Assembly (NCBI GenBank): GCA_003487005.1
Contig: DNFG01000162.1
Span: 18,396 to 23,936, forward strand
Origin: Bryobacterales bacterium
GTDB lineage: Bacteria > Acidobacteriota > Terriglobia > Bryobacterales > Bryobacteraceae
Length of the DNA: 5,541 nt
Reading direction: 5' to 3'
Shown here: positions 1 to 5,541 of the stretch, piece by piece
Numbering within the stretch: the first letter of the stretch is position 1
Layout: each line of letters starts with the position of its first letter
Position numbers and translations under genes: made by a program
The notes under the pieces: generated by a model
The model's input: only the letters and a program-made list of their open reading frames with translations
Told to the model about the DNA's origin: nothing
Database searches by the model: none

Positions 1-1
1 A

Positions 2-130
2 CTCAAGCCCGGTACACGCGTCGTCTCACTGGAATTCGAGATCCGCGGATGGAAGCCCGTCAAGGTGGAGAAGTTTACGGCTCACCGGCACGACTACAAG
101 ATCTACCTGTACGAGATTCCCGCCAAGTGA
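2..130 (+). CDS. C-terminal end of a probable class I SAM-dependent methyltransferase (partial, 5' end outside window)
   Basis: The frame is open from the left edge and ends at the TGA at 128-130, giving 42 residues that begin LKPGTRVVSLEFEIRGWKP and end YLYEIPAK. The LKPGTRVVS stretch followed by a WKP motif and an alternating Tyr/Leu strand before the stop resembles the last beta-strands of class I Rossmann methyltransferases. In these, the phrase 'LKPG(T/S)R(V/I)VS' precedes the strand-6/strand-7 hairpin. The SAM-binding half lies outside the window, so substrate and exact family cannot be judged. Its stop codon overlaps the GTG start of the next gene by four bases (GTGA), so the two are probably co-transcribed and translationally coupled. 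The methyltransferase call rests on remembered family style only; that this is a real coding end is much more secure than the function. Confidence 0.6.
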   Translation, partial: LKPGTRVVSLEFEIRGWKPVKVEKFTAHRHDYKIYLYEIPAK

Positions 131-2094
131 CAGCCGCCCGCGCTCTGTTGCTGCTGGCCGTCTCCGCCAGTGTGCTCATTGCCCAGGCTGAACTGAAGCC
201 CGGCCGCAAGTACACGACCCTTGAACGCCTCCAACCCGATCGCCTCGCGGCCGTCAAGGCAGCCCGCGAAGCCTTGGCCCGCCAGCGCAAGCCCGGTCCC
301 GAGGTCGGCGTCTACCGCAGTTACCGTGCCGCCGTCCACATCCACGCCGAGGACGCCAAACACACCCTGGGCACGCGCGCCCAAGTCCTAGACGCCGCCA
401 GGGAGACCGGCACGCAGGTCGTCCTCTTCAGTGACCACGGCGGCCCGCATGAAGCTACCTGGCACGGCCTCCGCGATGGCGTTCTGTTCATCAAAGGCGC
501 CGAACACGGCGACCGCCACGAACTCCTCTTCCCCGAACCCGCGCCCGGGCTGCGTTTTCATTCGCATGTCGAAGGGCAAATGGAAGCGTCCCCGGATGGT
601 TGGGACGGCATGGAGATCTATAACCGCCACACCGACGCCCTCGACGATACCGACCTGCTCGAATGGCTTCGCGGCGCCGCTCTGGACAGCGGCCGCATGA
701 CCCGTCTCGCCGCCCTCGCCCGCGATTATCCCGACGAGGTTTACGGCGCAGGCGCCGATTACTGGCCCGACATCTTCGCCCGCTGGGATCGCATTCTCGC
801 CACGCGCCGCTTTCCGGGCCTCTCGGCCAACGACGCCCACCAGAATCAACTCTTCCCCGCCGGCGGCGGCAAACGCTTCATGCTGGACCCCTACGCGGTC
901 GCCTTCCGCAACAACGCAACCTACATCCTGGCCCGCGAACGGACCCCCGCCGCGATCCTGCAGTCCATGCGCGAGGGCCGGATGTATGTCGCGCACGACT
1001 GGCTTTGCGACTCCCACGGCTTCGGTTTCGTCGCTGTCAATTCGCTGGGCGTCTACCAGATGGGCGATGGCGTTCCGCTCGCTTCCGGCACGCGCCTGAC
1101 CGTCCGGACGCCCGTCCCCGCGCTCCTCAAGATCATCCACAACGGCGAGGTGATCACCGAGAAGACCGCCACCGAACTCACCACGCCCATCACCAAACCC
1201 GGCGCCTACCGCGCCGAAGCCTGGCTCGAAATCGATGGGGAACTCCGCCCCTGGATCTACGCCAACCCCATCTACGCCGAACCCGCGGGACTGATGGCCC
1301 TGAGCCTTCCCTCCAACAAACTCGCCGACGACGTGGAAGCCGTGAACGACGTGGTCTACGTCAGCGGAGAGCCCTCGGACCCGGAGAAGCAGAAGCTCGA
1401 CATCTACCGCCCCCGCGGCGCTGCCGGCCGCCCCGTCCTGGTCTTCTACCATGGCGGCGCCTGGGTCCGCGGCGACCGCAAGCAGTATCCCTTCCTCGGC
1501 AACCGCTTCGCCCGCGAAGGCTATGTGGTCGTCGTGCCCAGCTACCGGCTTGCCCCCAAACACCCCCACCCGGCGCAGGTCGAGGACGCCGCCTCCGCTC
1601 TCGCGTGGGTCGTGAAGAACATCGCTCAGCATGGCGGTGACCCGAAGCGAATCACCATTGCGGGCCATTCCGCGGGGGGGCATCTCGCTTCCCTCCTCGT
1701 CACCAATGAACAGTGGCTCCGCATTCATGGGCTTGACGCCACTGCCGTCCGCAATGTCGGCGCGCTCAGCGCGCCGCTCGATCTCACCGCCCTCGCGGGC
1801 GGCTCATCGCGCGTTTTCGGCCCCGATCCGGCTGTCCACCGCGCCGCCTCGCCGCAGCATCACGTCCGCGCCAACCTGCCGCCCTTCACCATTACCTACT
1901 GCCAGTGGGACTACGCCCTCCTGCCCCAGCAGGCCGAAGCCTTTCATGCCGCCCTCGCTGCCGCCGGCGCCCGTTCGCAATTGATCTACGTTCCGCGCGA
2001 GAATCATATTTCCGAGATCACCAGCATCACCAAACCCGGTGACCCCACCGCGCGCGCCCTGCTGGATCTGCTCAAAGAAGGAGAGCCCCGCTGA
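127..2094 (+). CDS. Exported two-domain hydrolase: PHP/CehA-like metallohydrolase fused to alpha/beta-hydrolase esterase
   Basis: A 655-residue protein with two catalytic halves. I place the start at GTG 127, not ATG 49. It overlaps the upstream stop as GTGA and puts a clean signal peptide at the N-terminus: MTAAR, a hydrophobic core ALLLLAVSASVLIA, and AQA with cleavage near residue 21. The frame from 49 would bury this peptide behind 26 residues overlapping the previous gene. Residues about 60-245 carry PHP-type metal motifs: H71-x-H73, S-D103-H104-G, G-A-E126 followed by H131, E163-I-Y-N, and N-D236-A-H238. A beta-rich segment (about 300-387) follows, as in CehA/McbA-like secreted members. 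Residues about 390-655 form a hormone-sensitive-lipase/kynurenine-formamidase-like hydrolase: oxyanion motif H442-G-G-A-W, nucleophile G-H-S515-A-G-G, probable acid D595 and base H627. The usual families have one of these domains each. Substrates are unknown; a phosphoester or similar bond for the first half and a carboxylester for the second are inferences. Location is probably periplasmic or secreted. Confidence 0.85.
   Translation: MTAARALLLLAVSASVLIAQAELKPGRKYTTLERLQPDRLAAVKAAREALARQRKPGPEVGVYRSYRAAVHIHAEDAKHTLGTRAQVLDAARETGTQVVLFSDHGGPHEATWHGLRDGVLFIKGAEHGDRHELLFPEPAPGLRFHSHVEGQMEASPDGWDGMEIYNRHTDALDDTDLLEWLRGAALDSGRMTRLAALARDYPDEVYGAGADYWPDIFARWDRILATRRFPGLSANDAHQNQLFPAGGGKRFMLDPYAVAFRNNATYILARERTPAAILQSMREGRMYVAHDWLCDSHGFGFVAVNSLGVYQMGDGVPLASGTRLTVRTPVPALLKIIHNGEVITEKTATELTTPITKPGAYRAEAWLEIDGELRPWIYANPIYAEPAGLMALSLPSNKLADDVEAVNDVVYVSGEPSDPEKQKLDIYRPRGAAGRPVLVFYHGGAWVRGDRKQYPFLGNRFAREGYVVVVPSYRLAPKHPHPAQVEDAASALAWVVKNIAQHGGDPKRITIAGHSAGGHLASLLVTNEQWLRIHGLDATAVRNVGALSAPLDLTALAGGSSRVFGPDPAVHRAASPQHHVRANLPPFTITYCQWDYALLPQQAEAFHAALAAAGARSQLIYVPRENHISEITSITKPGDPTARALLDLLKEGEPR
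2078..2085 (+). promoter_or_regulatory. Ribosome binding site for the PfkB-family kinase
   Basis: The purine run AAGGAGAG lies inside the last codons of the upstream hydrolase gene, about 12 bases before the ATG at 2098. It is the only clear Shine-Dalgarno-like sequence among the junctions of this gene string. It supports ATG 2098 as the start, although the spacing is slightly longer than the usual 5-9 bases. Confidence 0.5.
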
Positions 2095-2097
2095 TTC

Positions 2098-3048
2098 ATG
2101 AGTGAATTCGATGTCGTCGGCGTCGGTCTGAATGCGACCGACACGATGATTCTCATCCCGCACTTCCCCGCCTACGGCGGCAAAGTTCCCTTCGTGAAGG
2201 AAATCCTCAGCCCCGGCGGCCAGGTCGCCAGCGCTCTGGTCTGTTGCGCCCAACTCGGTCTCCGCACCAAGTACATCGGGACCATCGGTGATGACCACCG
2301 CGGCCAGGTCCAGATCGAGAGCCTTCGCGGCACCGGCATCAACCTCGATCACGTCCAGATGCGCCCCGGCTGCGGCAACCAGTCCGCCTACATTCTCATC
2401 GATCAGTCCACCGGCGAACGAACCGTCTTCTGGAGCCGCCCGGACTGCCTTCGCATCACCCCCGAGGAGATCACCGAGGACCAGATCACCTGCGCGAAAC
2501 TGCTCCACATCGACGGCCACGACACCCCCGCCGTCGCCCACGCCGCCCGCATCGCCCGCCGCCACAATATCCCCGTCACCGTCGATGTGGACACAATCTA
2601 CAAGGGCTTCGAAGACGTTCTGCCAAACGTCGATTACCTGATCACTTCGAGCGAATTCCCCGAACGCTGGACCGGCGAAGCCGACCCCGTCAAGGCCCTC
2701 ACGCTCCTTCAGGACACCTATAAAATGCGGGTTGCCGCCATGACTCTCGGCGCCCACGGCGCCCTCGCCCGTGTCGATGGCCAGTTTCACTACTCGCCCG
2801 CCTTCGTTGTGAATTGCCTCGACACCACCGGCGCCGGCGACGTCTTCCATGGTGCCTTCTGTTACGCTGTCGTCAAAGGCTTCTCCATCCAGGAGACCCT
2901 CCAGTTCTCCAACGCCATGGCCGCCCTCAATTGCACTGCCCTCGGCGCCCGGGGACGCATCGCCCCCGAATCCGAAGCCCGCGAACTCATCGTCCGCGGG
3001 GAACGCCGCCACCGGCCCGAGTTCGCTGTCTATCTGCCGCGCTCCTAG
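2098..3048 (+). CDS. PfkB-family (ribokinase-like) carbohydrate or nucleoside kinase
   Basis: A 316-residue cytoplasmic kinase of the usual PfkB length. It transfers phosphate from ATP to a hydroxyl of a sugar-like substrate. The N-terminal strand DVVGVGLNATD and the G-G pair at 27-28 fit the substrate pocket. PGGQVASALVCCAQLG (39 onward) matches PfkB signature 1, with G40-G41. DTTGAGDVFHGAF (242 onward) is PfkB signature 2, containing the anion-hole GAG and the catalytic base D248. The sequence looks intact. The substrate cannot be read from these motifs: ribokinase, fructokinase, adenosine kinase and sulfofructose kinase all share them, and no neighbouring transporter or sugar isomerase helps. 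It starts 3 bases after the stop of the exported hydrolase and ends 4 bases before the rhomboid gene, so it probably sits in the same operon. Confidence 0.88.
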   Translation: MSEFDVVGVGLNATDTMILIPHFPAYGGKVPFVKEILSPGGQVASALVCCAQLGLRTKYIGTIGDDHRGQVQIESLRGTGINLDHVQMRPGCGNQSAYILIDQSTGERTVFWSRPDCLRITPEEITEDQITCAKLLHIDGHDTPAVAHAARIARRHNIPVTVDVDTIYKGFEDVLPNVDYLITSSEFPERWTGEADPVKALTLLQDTYKMRVAAMTLGAHGALARVDGQFHYSPAFVVNCLDTTGAGDVFHGAFCYAVVKGFSIQETLQFSNAMAALNCTALGARGRIAPESEARELIVRGERRHRPEFAVYLPRS

Positions 3049-3052
3049 TCGA

Positions 3053-3718
3053 ATGATCCCCATTCACGATTCCCAGCGCAGTGAGACCACCCCTTGGGTG
3101 ACCAGCCTCCTGATCGCTGTGAACGTCTTCATCTTCGTCTATCAGGCCACGATGGACCCGTTCACCCGCAACGATTTCATCCACGCCTATGGCTTCGTCC
3201 CCGCCCGCTTCGCCCTCGAAAGCATGGTTACCTCCATGTTCCTCCACGGTGGCTGGATGCACCTGATCGGCAACATGGTCTTCCTCTGGGTCTTCGGCGA
3301 CAATATCGAGGACCTCCTCGGCCACTCCCGCTACCTGCTCTTCTACCTGCTTTGCGGCATTCTCGCCGCCCTGCTCCAGTTCGCCATCAATCCGGGCTCG
3401 CGCATCCCGATGGTGGGCGCTTCCGGCGCCATTTTTGGCGTCATGGGCGCGTACGCCGTGAAGTTTCCCCATGCCCGGATCTCCATGATCGGCTGGTTCA
3501 TCGTCCTGTTCACCTTCGAGGTCCGTGCCTGGATGGTGATGCTCTACTACCTGTTCGTCAACCTGTATTCGGGCCTTGGCGCGATCGCCGACGTCCTGAA
3601 CGAGCGCGGCGGCACCGCCTTCTTCGCCCACCTCGGCGGATTCGGCGCCGGCGTCGCCCTCATCTTCCTCCTGAAAACCCGCTCCCGCACCCGCTTGCGC
3701 CACGATGCCGCCTGGTGA
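3053..3718 (+). CDS. Rhomboid-family intramembrane serine protease
   Basis: A 221-residue polytopic inner-membrane protein of peptidase family S54, which cleaves transmembrane segments of other proteins within the bilayer. The frame is open further upstream, but the ATG at 3053 lies 4 bases after the kinase stop and directly precedes a short hydrophilic N-terminus (MIPIHDSQRSETTPW) and the first membrane helix (about 15-32). Family landmarks are all present: H65-G-G-W-M-H70-L-I-G-N74 (the HxxxN pair, equivalent to H150/N154 of GlpG), the catalytic serine in G122-A-S124-G-A-I-F-G, and the catalytic histidine H193 in F-A-H-L-G-G-F. Hydrophobic stretches at about 15-32, 67-86, 95-113, 120-136, 143-157, 161-177 and 190-210 suggest six or more helices. 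No Shine-Dalgarno sequence is visible, so translation is probably coupled to the kinase. The protease appears active; its substrate is unknown. Confidence 0.9.
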   Translation: MIPIHDSQRSETTPWVTSLLIAVNVFIFVYQATMDPFTRNDFIHAYGFVPARFALESMVTSMFLHGGWMHLIGNMVFLWVFGDNIEDLLGHSRYLLFYLLCGILAALLQFAINPGSRIPMVGASGAIFGVMGAYAVKFPHARISMIGWFIVLFTFEVRAWMVMLYYLFVNLYSGLGAIADVLNERGGTAFFAHLGGFGAGVALIFLLKTRSRTRLRHDAAW

Positions 3719-3740
3719 CATCCAATAACCTGAAACCGCC

Positions 3741-4487
3741 ATGTTCTACCCCCCCTTGCTGGACCTCGATAACGCCCCCACCCTGGACGTCCTCGCCATC
3801 GCCGCCCACCCCGACGATATCGAACAGACCTGCGGCGGCACCCTGCTCCGCATGGCCGAACAGGGCTACATCACCGGCGCCCTCGACCTCACCGCTGGCG
3901 AAATGGGCACCCGCGGCAACCCCGAACTCCGGATGCAGGAGGCCCGCAAGGCCGCGGATTGGCTCCGCCTCAGCTTCCGAGAAAACCTCCAGATGCCAGA
4001 CGCGCGCCTTGAGAACAACATCGCCCTCCGCCTCACGCTCATGGGCGTCATCCGCCGCCTGAAACCCAAGGTGCTGATCCTCCCCTACTGGGAGGCCCGC
4101 CACCCCGACCACTACGCCGCCTCCATCCTCGGATTCGAAGCCGCTTTCCTCTCCGGTCTAGCCAAAATGGACGACCAGGCGCCCCCCCACCGGCCCTTTA
4201 AGGTCGTTTACGCCTCACAGTACGCCCCTGTTACCCCTTCCTTCGTCGTCGATATCACCCCCTACTTCGACCGCCGGATGGAGTCTCTGTTCGCCTACGA
4301 ATCCCAGTACGGCGCCTCCGAAGCCGGCGCCGCCCTGTTCCCGGATAAAGACGAAATCATCGACCGCCTCCGCTCCATCGCCCGCTACTACGGCAACCTG
4401 ATCGGCGCCAAATACGGCGAACCCTTCGTCCAGAAGGAAATGATGCGCGTCGACGACCTGCTTCAGACCGGCGTCCGCTCGTTCTGA
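3741..4487 (+). CDS. bshB1: Bacillithiol biosynthesis deacetylase BshB1 (GlcNAc-malate deacetylase)
   Basis: A 248-residue LmbE/PIG-L-like zinc deacetylase, close to the usual BshB1 length. In the known pathway BshB removes the acetyl group from GlcNAc-malate made by BshA; BshC then adds cysteine to give bacillithiol, a cytoplasmic thiol for redox balance and detoxification. Visible motifs are LDVLAIAAHPDD with H23, D25 and D26, then a CGG turn at 31-33, LTAGEMGTRG, and ARHPDH with H121 to H124. By family analogy H23, D26 and H124 bind the metal and D25 is the catalytic base. The later VVDIT, MESLFAYESQY and LIGAKYGEPF segments are typical of the BshB1 branch rather than generic LmbE proteins. 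It begins 22 bases after the rhomboid stop with no clear Shine-Dalgarno sequence, and codons 4-5 form a run of seven C. bshA and bshC are not in the window. Confidence 0.88.
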   Translation: MFYPPLLDLDNAPTLDVLAIAAHPDDIEQTCGGTLLRMAEQGYITGALDLTAGEMGTRGNPELRMQEARKAADWLRLSFRENLQMPDARLENNIALRLTLMGVIRRLKPKVLILPYWEARHPDHYAASILGFEAAFLSGLAKMDDQAPPHRPFKVVYASQYAPVTPSFVVDITPYFDRRMESLFAYESQYGASEAGAALFPDKDEIIDRLRSIARYYGNLIGAKYGEPFVQKEMMRVDDLLQTGVRSF

Positions 4488-4497
4488 GCCGGGCCGC

Positions 4498-5319
4498 CTA
4501 CGGCACGCCCAGCCAGCCCATTCGTGTCATCCAGTCCGCCAGAAGTTCCGTCCAGCGGTCCGAGGACTTGCCCTTCACGTTCATCCCGAAGCCGTGGCCG
4601 CCGTCCGCGAACAGGTGCAGTTCCGCGGGCCGCTTCGCCTTCTTCCACGCCGCCGCCAGGCCCAGCGCCGTCTCCACCATCCGGTCGTTGTCATCGTAGG
4701 CGACCGCGGTGAACAACGGCGGCGCATCCGGGGACACCGTGTACTCGCCCGCCAGACCGGTGTAGACCGGCATCGCGAAGTCCGGCCGCGAGTCCGCCGG
4801 CGCCTGCGTCGTCACCCCCACCACCAACGCCCCACCCGCCGAGAAGCCCAGCAATCCGATCCGGTCCGGCCGGATCTGCCACTCCGCCGCCCGCTGACGG
4901 ACCAGTTTGACCGCCGCCATGCCGTCCTCCACTGCCGCCTGGAGCCGCACCATCCGCATGTTCTCCTTCGTCTCGTCCGGTCGCGGTCCCACCCGGTAGC
5001 GCAGCACAAACGCCGTCACCCCTCGCTGGTTGAACCACCGCGCCACGTCCCGCCCTTCATGCTCGATCGCGAGAATGTTGAACCCGCCCCCCGGCGCGAT
5101 AATCACCGCAGTCCCGTTCGGCCGCAGCACCGGATACACCTCCAGCGTCGGCCGCTGGACGTTCCGCACCCACTTCTCCGCGGCGCTCTTGACGTGGACA
5201 TTATCCGCTGGCGGCGTGTACCACTCCTCCCCCGCCGGCAAATCCGGCCGCAGGACGATCTCCTGCTGAGCCGTCATCGTCGCCACCAGGCAAAGCAATC
5301 CGAAAACTGCGCGTGTCAT
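4498..5319 (-). CDS. Secreted alpha/beta-hydrolase, acetylxylan-esterase-like
   Basis: A 273-residue exported esterase of the dienelactone-hydrolase/acetyl-esterase type. The N-terminus MTRAVFGLLCLVATMTAQQE is a typical signal peptide, with likely cleavage after A17. The mature protein shows an oxyanion-hole segment IIAPGGGF (G77-G79), then IEHEGRDVARWFNQRGV and FVLRYRVGP, the nucleophile elbow G158-F-S160-A-G-G, a probable catalytic acid in A-Y-D-D-N (D210 by alignment to the family's ADD motif) and the base H242 in D-G-G-H-G-F. This pattern is common in putative xylan or carbohydrate esterases of soil bacteria, which remove acetyl groups from plant polysaccharides; the actual substrate is not shown by the sequence. 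The gene converges on bshB1 with a 10-base gap and is transcribed on its own. No Shine-Dalgarno sequence precedes the ATG. Confidence 0.85.
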   Translation of the reverse strand: MTRAVFGLLCLVATMTAQQEIVLRPDLPAGEEWYTPPADNVHVKSAAEKWVRNVQRPTLEVYPVLRPNGTAVIIAPGGGFNILAIEHEGRDVARWFNQRGVTAFVLRYRVGPRPDETKENMRMVRLQAAVEDGMAAVKLVRQRAAEWQIRPDRIGLLGFSAGGALVVGVTTQAPADSRPDFAMPVYTGLAGEYTVSPDAPPLFTAVAYDDNDRMVETALGLAAAWKKAKRPAELHLFADGGHGFGMNVKGKSSDRWTELLADWMTRMGWLGVP

Positions 5320-5325
5320 GGCCGG

Positions 5326-5331
5326 ATTCTA
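5326..5331 (-). promoter_or_regulatory. Possible -10 element for the secreted esterase
   Basis: On the minus strand TAGAAT ends 6 bases before the ATG whose A is at 5319. It matches the TATAAT consensus at five of six positions. A start of transcription about 7 bases downstream would fall at the ATG, giving a leaderless or nearly leaderless mRNA, which fits the lack of a Shine-Dalgarno sequence. The best -35 candidate, TTCACT at 5347-5352, is weak and only 15 bases away. The match may be chance. Confidence 0.25.
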
Positions 5332-5363
5332 TCGCAAAGCAGCACCAGTGAAGCCCTGAAACA

Positions 5364-5404
5364 GCAAACCGCCCGCCCCGCGGGTTGCGGGACGGGCGGT
5401 TTGC
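5364..5404 (-). terminator. Hairpin terminator of groL
   Basis: A near-perfect inverted repeat of 17 paired positions flanks a short loop at 5381-5387, starting 22 bases after the groL stop codon. The single imperfect position (5376 with 5392) is a C-A mismatch when read on the plus strand but a G-U wobble in minus-strand RNA, so the stem is more stable in the groL direction. The descending minus-strand arm ends GGTTTGC and runs into TGTTTC, a broken U-rich tail. The hairpin separates groL from the downstream esterase gene. Confidence 0.75.
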
Positions 5405-5426
5405 GATCGAACTGAGCCGAAGTGGA

Positions 5427-5541
5427 TTAGTAATCCATCTCGGGGCCGTGGCCGGGACCGGCCGGGGCGGCGGGCTTCTTCTCGGGGATCTCGCAGATCA
5501 TCGCTTCGGTCGTCAGCATCAGCGCGCTGATCGAAGAGGCG
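5427..5541 (-). CDS. groL: C-terminal end of chaperonin GroEL (partial, 5' end outside window)
   Basis: The last 37 residues are visible, starting at the right edge and ending at TAA (plus-strand TTA at 5427-5429). The sequence [22 protein letters not shown] is the conserved end of the GroEL equatorial domain, which in other bacteria reads close to ASSIAGLMLTTEAxVAEIPEKK. GroEL forms the double-ring ATP-driven folding chamber with GroES. The tail after EKK is [15 protein letters not shown]: short, Ala/Pro/Gly-rich and ending in a single PEMDY rather than the repeated GGM of Escherichia coli. A cysteine (MICEI) occupies a spot usually held by Ala or Ser. The gene's promoter and any CIRCE-type operator lie outside the window. 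Confidence 0.95.
   Translation of the reverse strand, partial: ASSISALMLTTEAMICEIPEKKPAAPAGPGHGPEMDY

Noticed and set aside
1291..1299. Internal ATG near the domain junction that could start a free-standing esterase
   Set aside because: There is no clear ribosome binding site, and the product would lack a signal peptide. The continuous frame with the exported N-terminal domain is the simpler reading.
388..1728. A 446-codon open frame on the minus strand opposite the PHP/esterase gene
   Set aside because: Its product is a low-complexity Gly/Val/Ala/Asp/Glu mixture, as expected opposite GC-rich codons ending in C. It has no recognisable motif, whereas the plus strand carries complete catalytic motifs.
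1804..3063. A 419-codon minus-strand open frame across the fusion gene end and the kinase
   Set aside because: It spans the junction between two well-supported plus-strand genes and shows the same Gly/Ala/Asp-rich antisense composition without domains.
3749..3755. Seven-C run at codons 4-5 of bshB1 (and another at 4182-4188) as a phase-variable tract
   Set aside because: Runs of this length are expected by chance in such C-rich coding DNA, and nothing suggests a surface or contingency gene. I see no support for phase variation.
3094..4062. A 322-codon plus-strand frame overlapping the rhomboid and bshB1 genes
   Set aside because: It is an Arg/Pro/His-rich frame-shifted shadow of two genes with clear family motifs.
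4486..4506. Short GCCG...CGGC repeat near the convergent gene ends as a bidirectional terminator
   Set aside because: Only four base pairs with no T-tract on either strand; this is background in GC-rich DNA.
4594..5415. A 273-codon plus-strand frame opposite the secreted esterase
   Set aside because: It is Arg/His/Pro-rich with no motif, and runs antisense to a complete esterase with signal peptide and catalytic triad.

Overview
This is a GC-rich bacterial window with dense gene packing. Most codons end in C or G, and intergenic gaps are only a few bases. Three things suggest an Acidobacteriota-type organism (Bryobacter/Solibacter-like): a BshB1-type bacillithiol deacetylase, a GroEL tail that ends in a single PEMDY motif rather than GGM repeats, and several secreted hydrolases. 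This assignment is inference from style and gene content, not a database match.

Layout. Positions 1-4487 read left to right as one tightly spaced gene string. It holds the last 42 codons of a probable SAM-dependent methyltransferase, a large exported two-domain hydrolase (PHP-type metallohydrolase fused to an alpha/beta-hydrolase esterase), a PfkB-family sugar or nucleoside kinase, a rhomboid intramembrane serine protease, and BshB1. Junctions are a 4-base GTGA overlap, then gaps of 3, 4 and 22 bases. There are no terminators or promoters that I can see inside the string, so it is probably an operon. From 4498 the direction flips: a secreted alpha/beta-hydrolase (4498-5319, minus) converges on bshB1 with a 10-base gap. 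After a 107-base intergenic region with a strong hairpin terminator, the 3' end of groL runs off the right edge on the minus strand.

How the genes work together. I see no single pathway linking them. BshB1 serves low-molecular-weight thiol (bacillithiol) synthesis, the kinase phosphorylates an unidentified substrate in the cytoplasm, the rhomboid acts in the inner membrane, and the two hydrolases act outside the cytoplasm. The most unusual object is the 655-residue exported PHP plus esterase fusion. Both catalytic halves look intact, and its true start is most likely GTG at 127, not the longer frame that opens at 49.

No tRNA, rRNA, CRISPR array, insertion sequence or attachment site was found. 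No gene-free stretch exceeds 300 bases. I did not find a convincing previously undescribed multi-gene system; the fusion protein is the best candidate for follow-up.
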